The notes under the pieces are model-generated. The model saw nothing but the letters and a program-made list of their open reading frames with translations. It had not been told where the DNA came from and did no database searches. From positions 1-64,000 of IMG/VR virus record IMGVR_UViG_3300043446_003158: a DNA stretch of 64,000 nucleotides; one strand, written 5' to 3'. The translations under genes were made by a program, and so were the position numbers. Positions 1 to 7,517 of this stretch are shown here, one piece after another. The DNA is from a virus. The stretch's first letter is position 1. Each line of letters starts with the position of its first letter.

Positions 1-555
1 CATCACATATCGGTGTTTGCGGGAGCGTTCTTTCCATTCTCCTGCAGCACCTTTAATTTTGCCTCTAGAGTGTTTAGTTCCGTCTGCATAGTAGAAATCT
101 TTCTTTGGGTCTGTGAGTCCGCAATATTTAAAATTACAAGCACGATAGATTGTACCATTATGAAAATCACTATCAGCGTAAGAGATGATTGCTTTAACTT
201 CAGTATCCTTCCGTAACTGTCTAATCGATCTTGAAACAAACCAAGAAGTGATATTATGCTCGCCAGATTGGGTGTCTGGGTGAATGCAGAGCCGCGAAAG
301 TTCAAATAATCCTTGCTGTTCATTTCTTTCTAAACCAAAGGCACCCTTTGCGATTTCGGGGACTGGCAGTCCAGTAAAAATACAAACTCCCAGAAGACCA
401 CCAACATTCAAAGGACTGAAATCATTCTTCTTAAAAAGACCGTAATTATAACCAGATTTAAATCCTTTTGAAAAATCTTTGAGATAGTGGTATTCTAGGA
501 GTAGTTCTTCTGCCTGTTTTTTGGAAATCCTTTCAATATAATAATCAGATTTCAT
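1..555 (-). CDS. Mom-like GNAT-fold putative DNA base modification protein (3' end cut by window edge)
   Basis: The frame opens with ATG at 555 and stays open for 185 codons to the window edge, so the C-terminus is missing. The C-terminal part shown has a SYAD segment, then GTIYRACNFKYCG, then a HSRGKIK segment. This resembles the GNAT-like fold of phage Mu Mom, which carbamoylmethylates adenine to protect phage DNA; the assignment is from memory of that motif pattern. It lies directly downstream of gp32, and its ATG follows the U-tract of the gp32 terminator, so expression probably needs read-through. A 106-residue frame at 3-323 overlaps it in another register and is a shadow. Another GNAT-type acetyltransferase is the main alternative. 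Confidence 0.6.
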   Translation of the reverse strand, partial: MKSDYYIERISKKQAEELLLEYHYLKDFSKGFKSGYNYGLFKKNDFSPLNVGGLLGVCIFTGLPVPEIAKGAFGLERNEQQGLFELSRLCIHPDTQSGEHNITSWFVSRSIRQLRKDTEVKAIISYADSDFHNGTIYRACNFKYCGLTDPKKDFYYADGTKHSRGKIKGAAGEWKERSRKHRYVM

Positions 556-556
556 T

Positions 557-579
557 AAAAAAGGGGGATTTCTCCCCCC
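557..579 (-). terminator. Rho-independent terminator after gp32
   Basis: On the minus strand a G-rich arm, a short AGAAAT-type loop and a C-rich arm are followed by six T. It begins 15 bp past the gp32 stop codon. The T-run ends one base before the ATG of the Mom-like gene, so terminator and start codon are almost fused. Confidence 0.85.
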
Positions 580-593
580 ATTATAGCACCTAA

Positions 594-1523
594 TCAGTCT
601 TCTGCCAAGCGGGCGAAGTAGGAAAGGGCATCATCGTCTTCATCCTCTTCCGCAGGTGCAGCAGCACGGCGGGTAGGTTGAAGGTTGTTGATTTCTGAAC
701 GAAGATCTTCAGTCAGTTCGCGGGTAGAACCACGAGTGTTATCTTCTTCTTCAAACTCTTCAGGATCTTGATAACGAGGAGTACCTTTAGTACCAAGAAC
801 ATATTCAAGACGCTTCTTCAGTTCATCATAAGATTTGAACTGGTCGGCAGCAGTCAGTTCGGCAAGAGAATACTGCTTTTTCCACACTTCTTCCATTGCA
901 TCATCATCATCTAGAAGAGCACCCTGTTTACCAAACTCGCTGGAGTCATAGTTGCGATATCCAGCAACATTCTTTGCCTTCAGTTTAAAGTTAGCACCTT
1001 GCCAGAAGTCAAACGGATCAATTGCTTCCTCATCTTCAAATTCAGGTTGCATTGCTTCGGTAATTTTATCAAAGATTTTCTTACCGTATTTGAAGAGGAA
1101 AACTTTACCTTCGTTTTCAGGATTAGCAGGATCCTTGACAACGTAGATGTTAGAAATATAAGTCAGTTTACGCTTTTGCTTACGTGCCTGTTCTTTTCCA
1201 GCATCAGTGCCGTTGTTCCACAGCAAAGTATTGTGCTCGGAAACAGGATCTTTTTGCCCCAGAGTGGTGAGAGAATTTTCAATATACCAACCACCAGTGC
1301 CTTGGAATGCGTGACTGTAGAGTTTTACGAACGGAAGGTCTTCACCGTTAGGTGCAGGAAGGAAACGGATCACGGCATAACCATTGCCGCTTTTATCTAC
1401 ATCCAGTTTCCACACACGGTCATCACTAGAACCGCTACTAGTATTCATTTTTTCAACTTCTTTCACCAGTTTAGCGGTGAGAGAACCCAGTTTGGATTGT
1501 TTCTTAAGATCTGCGAAAGACAT
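594..1523 (-). CDS. 32: gp32 single-stranded DNA-binding protein
   Basis: This 309-residue protein matches T4 gp32 in layout. It has a basic N-terminal cooperativity segment (about 1-25), a core with the WYIEN segment, a basic KQKRKLTYISNIYV stretch, and an acidic C-terminal tail (EEDEDDDALSYFARLAED) of the kind that contacts other replication proteins. In the cell it coats ssDNA and recruits the gp59 loader and the helicase. T4 gp32 binds zinc through one His and three Cys, but this protein has no cysteine at all, so the zinc site is lost. The ATG has a GAGG ribosome site about 8 nt upstream. It has its own sigma70-type promoter and a strong terminator, which fits high expression. Confidence 0.95.
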   Translation of the reverse strand: MSFADLKKQSKLGSLTAKLVKEVEKMNTSSGSSDDRVWKLDVDKSGNGYAVIRFLPAPNGEDLPFVKLYSHAFQGTGGWYIENSLTTLGQKDPVSEHNTLLWNNGTDAGKEQARKQKRKLTYISNIYVVKDPANPENEGKVFLFKYGKKIFDKITEAMQPEFEDEEAIDPFDFWQGANFKLKAKNVAGYRNYDSSEFGKQGALLDDDDAMEEVWKKQYSLAELTAADQFKSYDELKKRLEYVLGTKGTPRYQDPEEFEEEDNTRGSTRELTEDLRSEINNLQPTRRAAAPAEEDEDDDALSYFARLAED

Positions 1524-1565
1524 TAGATTACCTCGGATTAATTGGATTTGGAGGATTACTTTGAT

Positions 1566-1594
1566 AGTATAACAGGGTTTCCTTCAGGCGTCAA
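1566..1594 (-). promoter_or_regulatory. sigma70-type promoter for gp32
   Basis: On the minus strand TTGACG is followed after 17 nt by TATACT, about 43 nt upstream of the gp32 ATG. The -35 box lies inside the last codons of the DUF1825 gene. This is a near-consensus host-type promoter, as expected for an early or middle cyanophage gene. No experimental start site is known to me. Confidence 0.75.
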
Positions 1595-1916
1595 GGTATT
1601 GCTTGAGGGATTCAATTGTTTTGTTCATACTACTGAACAATAAATTCATATCAGTTTCTGGTGGAAATCCCATCAGAGCAACTGATTTTCTCAAATTCTC
1701 TTTCATTTCAACTGCTTGTGGATCATCGGAAAGAGACAAACGTGTATACATTACACGTTGCTTTTCAAGAAGTTCCGTAAGCTTTTCAATATGTTCCAGT
1801 TTATCTTCACGAGTCATCATTCCGAAAGTAAGAATACTTCCGTAAATTTTTTCTTGTAATTTGTTGATTTCTCTCAATTCTTCCTGAATAATATCAGAAT
1901 CAAAAAAACTACTCAT
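1584..1916 (-). CDS. DUF1825 family protein
   Basis: The 110-residue protein starts MSSFFDSDIIQEELREI and continues as alpha-helices rich in Glu, Lys and Leu. It resembles the small cyanobacterial DUF1825 family (FFDSEIVQ-type start, then LTELLEKQRVMYTRLSLSDDP), known from cyanobacteria and their phages; the function is unknown. I chose the ATG at 1916 over two TTG codons just upstream because GAGGAG sits 8 nt before it. The start overlaps the end of gp59 by 8 nt, so the two are translationally coupled. In cyanomyoviruses this gene commonly lies between gp59 and gp32, the place where T4 has gp33 and dsbA. Confidence 0.8.
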   Translation of the reverse strand: MSSFFDSDIIQEELREINKLQEKIYGSILTFGMMTREDKLEHIEKLTELLEKQRVMYTRLSLSDDPQAVEMKENLRKSVALMGFPPETDMNLLFSSMNKTIESLKQYLDA

Positions 1917-2499
1917 CAACAATTCTCCTCAAAATTTTCTTAAACTGGAATACATCAATATTTAGGAATGGATTATATTTTTTAACTTTCAAACTTACGG
2001 TTTCCCACACTGGATCAAGCAGTTTCTTATCAAAATCTTTTGAAAAAGAAAAGATTTTGTCGTAGATTACGAATGTTTCTAGTGATAATTTCCCGCTTAG
2101 AAATTTTTTGAGAACTAGTGGATGTCCTTTGGAACAACTCAATACATCCTCTAATTTTGTTTCCGAGAACAATTCTTCCGATTGTTCTTTGAACAAGTAA
2201 GTCAAACTCTGCTGTCTCCGCATCCAATCTGCGTAAGTTCTTTCTCCAGAATTGATAATTTCGCCAATCCATAAGTTTGAAGGGTTATCTGCGGAAACAA
2301 AATTTGAAAGTAAAAAATCTATTACTTCTTTATCTGAATATTTACGACTGGTTTTCTCAAACCAATATTTATCTTTTCTTTTGTTAAATGATGTAATTGT
2401 TGCTCTTGACTTACCACCATACTTAAAAAAGTCATATTTACTGTTAGTAAAATGACTTTTCATAGAAAGATAAGTTTGATATGTCTCAAAAGGACTCAT
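1909..2499 (-). CDS. 59: gp59 helicase loader
   Basis: The 196-residue protein begins MSPFETYQTYLSMKSHFTN and has the basic, aromatic-rich, all-helical composition of T4 gp59 (217 residues). The NLWIGEIINSG and TYADWMRRQQS segments are characteristic. gp59 loads the gp41 helicase onto gp32-coated forks. The gene order 33-59-DUF1825-32 supports the call. Its ATG overlaps the gp33 stop (ATGA). Confidence 0.88.
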   Translation of the reverse strand: MSPFETYQTYLSMKSHFTNSKYDFFKYGGKSRATITSFNKRKDKYWFEKTSRKYSDKEVIDFLLSNFVSADNPSNLWIGEIINSGERTYADWMRRQQSLTYLFKEQSEELFSETKLEDVLSCSKGHPLVLKKFLSGKLSLETFVIYDKIFSFSKDFDKKLLDPVWETVSLKVKKYNPFLNIDVFQFKKILRRIVDE

Positions 2500-2756
2500 A
2501 GAGGAAGTTTAGCACGGGAAGTTTTTTTCATAAAATTAAGACGAGTTGCGTCCCATTTTAACTTTTCTTTCAAAGGTTTTGAAATTATTTTAGTAATTGA
2601 TTCTATTTCAATCTCATTAACTTCACAATAATGTACAATAGCATCAATATAATTGATTTTTTCTATCGTCACTATTTTTTCAATTTCTAACGCAAATTTA
2701 GATGGTGTTAGAAATTTATTTTCTATTACCTTTTCTATTTCTTTATTTTGTTCCAT
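2496..2756 (-). CDS. 33: gp33 late transcription co-activator
   Basis: I place the start at ATG 2756 (86 residues), which gives a 14-bp overlap with the exonuclease upstream. A longer frame to 2855 would need a 113-bp overlap. The segment ALEIEKIVTIEKINYIDAIVHYCEVNEIEIESI resembles the sigma-like core of T4 gp33, which binds the RNA polymerase flap and tethers it to the sliding clamp for late transcription. The C-terminus ends RAKLPL and lacks the obvious LDFLL-type clamp motif of T4. Neighbour gp59 supports the identity. The partner late sigma factor gp55 is not visible in the window. Confidence 0.75.
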   Translation of the reverse strand: MEQNKEIEKVIENKFLTPSKFALEIEKIVTIEKINYIDAIVHYCEVNEIEIESITKIISKPLKEKLKWDATRLNFMKKTSRAKLPL

Positions 2757-3429
2757 ACAGTTCCAGTTTATCTCTAACAAACTCTCTAATGTATTCGGTG
2801 AGTAGTTTGATGTACTTTGATTTGTCTCTTTCTTCATAAACAATGCATTCTCCATTTTCGCAAGCCATGATAATTACAAGTTTTTTTACGGGAATACCTG
2901 TGAGTTCATAGAACATACAAGCATAAGCAGCACACTGAACAAAATAGTGCTCAATCCACTCCCGTGGTTTTGGTTTTTTAGATGTTTTAAAGTCGATTAT
3001 TGCTAATTCGCCATCAAACTCTGCAATACAATCTACAGTTCCCGCTACTCCAAGAATTTTGCTGTATAAGGAACTTTCAAGAGCATGAATATTATTTATA
3101 CGATTTAAATCTGGTTTGGCAATTTTAAATAAAAATTGTGACAAAGGTTGAACATCTGGAAGATCTTCATTCTTTAGAAGATGTTCAACTAAGGTATGCA
3201 TATCAGTACCGCGACTGGTTGCCTGCCTAGTAATTTTATCTGCTTCTTCTTCTCCAATTTTTTTACGCCAGTTTGCAAAGAACTGGCGATTTTTATGACT
3301 GGTGACAGAAGTAATAGAAACTAAACGAAGCAATTCTTCTAAATCTGGAACCTTATAATATCTAACACCATCTATGGTCTCCCGTTCAAGTTTAGGGAGA
3401 TCAACATCAATATGTTTAAAAGTAATCAT
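2743..3429 (-). CDS. PD-(D/E)XK (RecB/Cas4-like) exonuclease
   Basis: The 228-residue protein carries the PD-(D/E)XK nuclease signature around residues 128-170. It has GTVDCIAEF with the catalytic Asp, then ELAIIDFKTSKK with the DxK, then a QCAAY (Q-x3-Y) helix. A basic RKKIGEEEADKITRQATSRGTDMH segment precedes it, as in RecB-like nucleases. Such exonucleases occur in many cyanomyoviruses beside the replication genes and may act in recombination or in degrading host DNA. It starts at ATG 3429, overlapping the previous stop (ATGA). Confidence 0.85.
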   Translation of the reverse strand: MITFKHIDVDLPKLERETIDGVRYYKVPDLEELLRLVSITSVTSHKNRQFFANWRKKIGEEEADKITRQATSRGTDMHTLVEHLLKNEDLPDVQPLSQFLFKIAKPDLNRINNIHALESSLYSKILGVAGTVDCIAEFDGELAIIDFKTSKKPKPREWIEHYFVQCAAYACMFYELTGIPVKKLVIIMACENGECIVYEERDKSKYIKLLTEYIREFVRDKLELYGTK

Positions 3430-4235
3430 TTTTCAATAGCAAAAAAAACTTGGGTCAATCTATCTTCAAAATCGTTAACAAATGCTTCTGTAGCAGTGTG
3501 AAAATAAGTAGAATCGTAAATTACTAATCTGTTATAAACGTTTTCAAAATTTTTAACTGGTTCAAATTCAGAATCAAAAATATTTTTATAATAAAGATAT
3601 TTCTTAAGATGTTTTTCTTTTTTAAGAAATGTATTATACATTTCTTGATATTCCCAAAATATATTATTTGATGATAAAAAAACATCCTCATTATATTTTT
3701 TAAATTTTAGATTAAAAAATAAAGAATAATTAACTGGATTAAAAAATTTTATATCCTGTTCTGATGATTGTTTTAATTTAAAAATAGTTGTTCCAGAATT
3801 TGGGTTATGAACTTCTTTATTTAAATAAAGAACTCCAGCATAACATTTCCTATTTAAATTTTTAGACTTATACTGATAATTGTCAGTATGAATAAATCCA
3901 GTATTTAATTTAGAATATTTGCTTTTAGAAAATAATGGTGTTTTATGAAATGATAACTCTCTAAAAATATAATTATCTGGATTAAATAAACTACACTTTT
4001 TTTTTAATACATTTAAAAAATTTATATAATATTTTTTATACATCACATATTCTTTTATATGTGGGCAACTTTTAAAAGTACGTTTATAATTAAATCCTTG
4101 AGTTCTTAAACCAGGATATCCTTCAGTTTTTGATCTAAGATAAAAACAATTTTCAGACAAAGCAAAATTTCTAACATCATCGGGATCATCATAAAAATTA
4201 TCTATGCAAACTGTATCATTGAACCTATACTTCAT
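3426..4235 (-). CDS. DUF6445-like putative 2OG-Fe(II) oxygenase
   Basis: The 269-residue protein has GFIHTDNYQYKS (an HxD pair), a following YAGVLYLN strand, an SGTTIF turn, and a late NRLVIYDSTYFHTATEAF segment giving the distal His. This fits the double-stranded beta-helix of 2-oxoglutarate/Fe(II) oxygenases and the DUF6445 family seen in marine phages. The substrate is unknown. It is very AT-rich compared with gp32 and starts with ATG shortly after phoH. Confidence 0.65.
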   Translation of the reverse strand: MKYRFNDTVCIDNFYDDPDDVRNFALSENCFYLRSKTEGYPGLRTQGFNYKRTFKSCPHIKEYVMYKKYYINFLNVLKKKCSLFNPDNYIFRELSFHKTPLFSKSKYSKLNTGFIHTDNYQYKSKNLNRKCYAGVLYLNKEVHNPNSGTTIFKLKQSSEQDIKFFNPVNYSLFFNLKFKKYNEDVFLSSNNIFWEYQEMYNTFLKKEKHLKKYLYYKNIFDSEFEPVKNFENVYNRLVIYDSTYFHTATEAFVNDFEDRLTQVFFAIEK

Positions 4236-4241
4236 TATTAA

Positions 4242-5000
4242 TTAAAATCCAGAATCAATTTTTGCAATAATATATTCTTTAACTAATCCAGAACGAACAA
4301 TATCGTCAACACCAAATTCTATGAGTTCAATAGATGGCATAGATCTCAAAATTTTCATAAAATCAATAATTCCATTACGATCATTTGTTTTTTGAAGATC
4401 CGATTGTGTCGCATCTCCACAAAACATAATCTTGGAATTTTCACCAATACGTGTAATTATACTATCCAATTCATGAAAGGTCAAATTCTGAAACTCATCA
4501 ACAATAACAATAGCATTATCCAAAGTTGTTCCGCGAAGAAAAGAAGTACTCCAGAATTTAATTGTTTCTTGTGATTTTAAATTACCATAAAGCATTTCAA
4601 AATCAGCATCTGTTGGCATTTGGAACATATATTTGACCATATTCTTATAAGGAATTTGGTAAATATCTGCCTTATCATCATGAGTTCCTGGAAGAAATCC
4701 AATTTCACGAGTTGCAACAAGAGAACGAACTAGATAAATTTTTTCATAAGGACTACTTTCATCTAGAACATCACATAAAGCATTATAGAGAGTAATGAAA
4801 GTTTTGCCAGTTCCTGCACACCCATAAGCAACTACATGTTTATTTTGGGCATAAGCATCAAAAAACTTCTTTTGATTATCGGTAACTGGTTCAATATCTA
4901 AAAGATATTCTGAACTTAAAGGCTTTCTCCGTTTCATCTGCTTTGCCGTGAGTCCAACCCCAATAGGTTGCTCTGCAGATCCTCTTTTTCTTCTTGCCAT
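4242..5000 (-). CDS. phoH: PhoH-like P-loop ATPase
   Basis: The 252-residue protein has a Walker A GCAGTGKT at residues 60-67 and a Walker B-type VIVDEFQN, followed by MFCGDATQSD (sensor region). This is the PhoH-like helicase/ATPase fold found in nearly all cyanomyoviruses. The name comes from the E. coli phosphate regulon, but its role in phage is unproven; a role in RNA or nucleotide metabolism is often suggested. It sits 1 bp from the small FmdB-like gene, in the same operon. Confidence 0.93.
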   Translation of the reverse strand: MARRKRGSAEQPIGVGLTAKQMKRRKPLSSEYLLDIEPVTDNQKKFFDAYAQNKHVVAYGCAGTGKTFITLYNALCDVLDESSPYEKIYLVRSLVATREIGFLPGTHDDKADIYQIPYKNMVKYMFQMPTDADFEMLYGNLKSQETIKFWSTSFLRGTTLDNAIVIVDEFQNLTFHELDSIITRIGENSKIMFCGDATQSDLQKTNDRNGIIDFMKILRSMPSIELIEFGVDDIVRSGLVKEYIIAKIDSGF

Positions 5001-5001
5001 A

Positions 5002-5250
5002 CTAGATTTTCTTTACGTTTGATCCAGGCATTTTTGCAGCACGTCCTAAAACGTCGTTCCATCCTGGGTTTTTACTGATAAGTTTATTCTGCCAATCACC
5101 AACCTCCCCTGGTTGAGGGCAAGTTGATGGATCAGACCAATCACGAATCCAATCTGGATTATCTTTTCTCCACTGGTCCCAAACGTGGATACTCATTTCC
5201 ACTTCTTTTTGTTCACCAGTTTTTGTATTCACTACAGGATATGTTGGCAT
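5002..5250 (-). CDS. FmdB-like small protein without zinc cysteines
   Basis: The 82-residue protein starts MPTYPVVNTKTGE and continues with EMSIHVWDQWRKDNPDW. This echoes the MPTYEF...TGE..MKISE opening of FmdB-like zinc-ribbon proteins common in cyanophages, but only one Cys is present, so no ribbon can form. Function unknown. It lies between thyX and phoH. Confidence 0.7.
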   Translation of the reverse strand: MPTYPVVNTKTGEQKEVEMSIHVWDQWRKDNPDWIRDWSDPSTCPQPGEVGDWQNKLISKNPGWNDVLGRAAKMPGSNVKKI

Positions 5251-5273
5251 AAAGTTACGAATTCAAGATAATT

Positions 5274-5280
5274 TATTTAG
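5274..5280 (-). promoter_or_regulatory. Candidate late promoter (CTAAATA)
   Basis: CTAAATA on the minus strand overlaps the thyX stop codon, about 24 nt before the FmdB-like ATG. It resembles the T4-type late promoter core TATAAATA. Such AT-rich octamers occur by chance in this genome, so support is weak. Confidence 0.3.
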
Positions 5281-5909
5281 ACCCATTCAAGTGCTTCCGC
5301 AACTGTTGGAAATTGTTCGGAAAACACCTTCTTACATTCCAGAGCAATGTCCATATGCTCTTTCTGTGTTCCATTTTTTTCACGAAGGTTGATATAATGA
5401 ATCCAACTGCGGCAGGATCCAGTCATATAAATGCGTGTGGGCGTTGCTAGGGGCAATACAAACCTTGCACATTCCTTTGCTACCCCCTTATCAAGAAGTT
5501 CCTTGTAGAGTTCCATAGATGCCTGAAAATGATCATTAATCTTCAACCAAAGATCCTGTTTCACATCTTTGGAAAAATCATCAATAGAATTCTGACGATT
5601 TTTGGTATCCTGACGGCGGAGATCGGGCACAGGAATCTCACCCAATAGAGAAGAATCTGCATAACGTTGAGAAAACTCTTGGAACGTAAACGAACGGTGC
5701 CTCAAAATCTGTGCTGCAATCCCACGAGTCGTCTCAATCTCCAGAGTCATAGAACTTTGTTCAAACACAGACCAATGATTATGCTTAATACAATAAGCAA
5801 GCAACTTGGCATAGTTTTCGTTGTCTTGATTCGCAGGATTGCTAACTCGTGCAATAAACGCCATTGTTTTTTCTGCATCGGGGGTTACACTGATAAGTTT
5901 TACAGTCAT
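5277..5909 (-). CDS. thyX: Flavin-dependent thymidylate synthase ThyX
   Basis: The 210-residue protein carries the ThyX signature RHRxxxxxxxSxRY at residues 70-83 (RHRSFTFQEFSQRY). It converts dUMP to dTMP using FAD, NADPH and methylene-tetrahydrofolate, supplying dTTP for phage DNA. Length is normal for the family. The ATG overlaps the stop of the small gene upstream (ATGA). NADPH for the reaction could come from the zwf/gnd genes elsewhere in the window. Confidence 0.95.
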   Translation of the reverse strand: MTVKLISVTPDAEKTMAFIARVSNPANQDNENYAKLLAYCIKHNHWSVFEQSSMTLEIETTRGIAAQILRHRSFTFQEFSQRYADSSLLGEIPVPDLRRQDTKNRQNSIDDFSKDVKQDLWLKINDHFQASMELYKELLDKGVAKECARFVLPLATPTRIYMTGSCRSWIHYINLREKNGTQKEHMDIALECKKVFSEQFPTVAEALEWV

Positions 5910-6076
5910 TTCTTTCCAAATCCTTTTGATGTTTGTGCTTCCAATTTTGCAAGTTCTTCTTTTAATACTCGCAATTCCTCTTTCATTTCTTTACGTCTTT
6001 CTTCAGAAAACAAATATCCTTCTTGTTTTAAAAGTCTTTCTAAAAGTTTTACTAGTTCTTTTGCTCTATTACTCAT
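5906..6076 (-). CDS. Small charged helical protein (56 aa)
   Basis: ATG at 6076 opens a 56-codon frame with product MSNRAKELVKLLERLLKQEG..., ending in KGFGKK. It is almost wholly a Lys/Glu/Leu amphipathic helix, perhaps a coiled coil. It overlaps thyX at ATGA and the next small gene by 8 nt, a tight coupling that argues it is real. I do not recognise a family. Confidence 0.65.
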   Translation of the reverse strand: MSNRAKELVKLLERLLKQEGYLFSEERRKEMKEELRVLKEELAKLEAQTSKGFGKK

Positions 6077-6239
6077 CTAAATCAGAATCCTCAAATATTT
6101 CATCATAATCCAAAATTGGTTTTTTTCCAATCGGTTTCGTGGGAGTATAGGCAGAAACATCAGAATAAACTTCTGCCTTTAAAGAATCGACCAATAATTC
6201 AAGATTACGAACAATAAGTTTTAATTTTTCTTTATCCAT
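6069..6239 (-). CDS. Small acidic protein (56 aa)
   Basis: ATG at 6239 opens a 56-codon frame starting MDKEKLKLIVRNLELLVDSL and ending in an acidic EIFEDSDLDE tail. The first half looks like a helix. It overlaps its downstream neighbour by 8 nt and lies 6 bp after the methyltransferase stop, as expected inside an operon. Function unknown. Confidence 0.65.
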   Translation of the reverse strand: MDKEKLKLIVRNLELLVDSLKAEVYSDVSAYTPTKPIGKKPILDYDEIFEDSDLDE

Positions 6240-6245
6240 AAAATA

Positions 6246-6806
6246 TCAAATAGTTTCTGGAATTTTATATGACCAAACAGTTTGGTCATAGTCAACAATT
6301 GGATTTGGAATTAATTCATTTACTGCTTCCGTAACACCATAGAAATTAGCATAATCATGTCCAGCAATAATTCCACCTGGTTTTACTTTAGGCATCCATG
6401 CTTGAATGTCTTTAATGACATCCCAATATTCATGTGAAGCATCAATATAAACAAAATCTATAGATCTATCTTTAAATTTAGAAGCTGCAGAAAGAGAAGA
6501 AACTTTTAAAGGAAAATAATATTTTTCCAACGGTTTCATGTTTTCCAAAAAAGTATCATATAAAGTTGTCAAACAATCCATTCCCTGATGATCTGGTCCA
6601 CCTTGCCAAGTATCAACACAATAAAAATCAATATCTTTTCCAGAATTAATGATTTCAACAATCATAAAAGAAGAAGATTTTCCTTTCCAAGAACCAACTT
6701 CAACAAATTTACTACCACTAGGAAAAGTTTCAACTATACTTTTGTAAAAAGTGGAATAATTAAACCAATTTTCACCAAATTGTGGTTCAGTATAAATATG
6801 TTCCAT
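6246..6806 (-). CDS. Class I SAM methyltransferase (Methyltransf_24-like)
   Basis: The 186-residue protein has a glycine-rich SAM motif FVEVGSWKGKSS, then CVDTW after the second strand, then DFVYIDASHEYWDVIKDI and GGIIAGHDY. These are the marks of Methyltransf_24-type enzymes, which often act on sugars or small metabolites. It belongs to the same broad family as the methyltransferase domains in the 15-28 kb island but is a single domain. The substrate is unknown. Confidence 0.82.
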   Translation of the reverse strand: MEHIYTEPQFGENWFNYSTFYKSIVETFPSGSKFVEVGSWKGKSSSFMIVEIINSGKDIDFYCVDTWQGGPDHQGMDCLTTLYDTFLENMKPLEKYYFPLKVSSLSAASKFKDRSIDFVYIDASHEYWDVIKDIQAWMPKVKPGGIIAGHDYANFYGVTEAVNELIPNPIVDYDQTVWSYKIPETI

Positions 6807-6837
6807 AAAAAGTTATATACATAACACCATTTTACAT

Positions 6838-6864
6838 AAAAAAAGGGGGGAAGTCAATCCCCCG
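6838..6864 (-). terminator. Rho-independent terminator
   Basis: On the minus strand GGGGGA, a TTGACT loop and TCCCCC are followed by C and seven T. It ends the small DUF4278-like operon and lies 32 bp before the methyltransferase ATG. Confidence 0.85.
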
Positions 6865-6870
6865 ATGTTA

Positions 6871-6972
6871 TCATGTAACTTGTGGTTGCTTTGCCATATT
6901 AATCTGGGCAAGATGAAGGAGTTTTTCTCTCCTTGCTTTTTGCTTCAGATAACGAACGAAGTAAGTATTCAT
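6871..6972 (-). CDS. Very small basic protein (33 aa)
   Basis: ATG at 6972 has an ideal GGAGGTG ribosome site 4 nt upstream. The product MNTYFVRYLKQKARREKLL... is basic and helical. Its start overlaps the stop of the DUF4278-like gene (ATGA), and a terminator follows 6 bp after the stop. The strong ribosome site and context make it credible despite its size. Function unknown. Confidence 0.6.
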   Translation of the reverse strand: MNTYFVRYLKQKARREKLLHLAQINMAKQPQVT

Positions 6973-7133
6973 TTTACACCTCCCTTGGATTTCTCCATGT
7001 GAAGTTTGTTACCACTTTCATCAACATAAAACATTGTACCACGATATATTTCTACATGTGGTTCAATCTTAAATGTTTGATTTGGGCGATCTGTGGTGTC
7101 ATATTCAACACCACGATATACGACTTTAGACAT
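6969..7133 (-). CDS. DUF4278-like small protein
   Basis: The 54-residue protein reads MSKVVYRGVEYDT near the start and later VEIYRGTMFY. The YRG-x-x-Y repeat is the hallmark of cyanobacterial DUF4278 proteins, whose function is unknown. It has a GGAGAAACCTA-ATG ribosome site and heads the short operon ended by the 6838 terminator. Confidence 0.7.
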   Translation of the reverse strand: MSKVVYRGVEYDTTDRPNQTFKIEPHVEIYRGTMFYVDESGNKLHMEKSKGGVK

Positions 7134-7254
7134 TAGGTTTCTCCTTAATGGTTTAGGTTAAAGAGCGTTCCTTCAGTCGGCGTTTGCGTTCGCTATTTGA
7201 GAATAGCGAATGAACGATCCGTTCCGCGTCGGCTTACTTCCGTCCTATTCAGTT
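7134..7254 (-). other. GC-rich structured intergenic element
   Basis: This 121-bp gap is clearly more GC-rich than its surroundings. It contains a perfect 9-bp hairpin, TTCGCTATT-TGAG-AATAGCGAA, at 7189-7210. On the minus strand GCCGAC occurs twice, each followed within a few bases by GGAACG. No T-tract follows on either strand, so it is not a simple terminator. It may be a leader RNA for the DUF4278-like gene or a mobile GC-rich element. I have a vague memory of similar GCCGACGCGGAA sequences in picocyanobacterial intergenic regions, but cannot confirm it. Confidence 0.45.
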
Positions 7255-7461
7255 TTAGCACTTAAGTTTTACAACATCCTTTCGGAGTTCTAATAGCAAT
7301 CGGTCTTCTCTTCTTTGGTCTACTACATCGTCGTTTTTAACGATGTCCATTAGTTCCCACGCTGCGTCGCAACTTATTGTCACATAATTTGATTTGGCAA
7401 GTTGAGGCGTAGAAATAGAAAGAAGCGGAACCCATGCCAAAAGCAAAAGTGCTTTAGTCAT
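7255..7461 (-). CDS. Small exported protein with signal peptide (68 aa)
   Basis: The product starts MTKALLLLAWVPLLSISTPQLAKS, a classic short signal peptide with a likely cleavage after the hydrophobic core. A roughly 45-residue mature part with two Cys follows, rich in Asp, Glu and Arg. It has its own good promoter and is isolated from neighbours by a terminator and the GC-rich element. Small periplasmic phage proteins of this kind are common in cyanophages; function unknown. Confidence 0.65.
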   Translation of the reverse strand: MTKALLLLAWVPLLSISTPQLAKSNYVTISCDAAWELMDIVKNDDVVDQRREDRLLLELRKDVVKLKC

Positions 7462-7481
7462 AGGATGAACGGTAGAGGATT

Positions 7482-7511
7482 ATTATACCTCTAGTTACAT
7501 TATATATGCAA
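7482..7511 (-). promoter_or_regulatory. sigma70-type promoter for the exported small protein
   Basis: Minus strand TTGCAT, 18 nt, then TATAAT, with the -10 box about 21 nt before the ATG at 7461. A perfect 18-bp palindrome lies 6 bp upstream of the -35 box. Confidence 0.7.
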
Positions 7512-7517
7512 CTAATT

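Noticed and set aside
3-323. 106-codon minus-strand frame with a hydrophobic stretch
   Set aside because: It lies in another register of the Mom-like gene, whose frame runs from 555 to the edge and has better motifs.
999-1526. 175-codon plus-strand frame opposite gp32
   Set aside because: Antisense shadow of gp32.
7189-7210. Hairpin as a terminator
   Set aside because: No T-tract follows on either strand.
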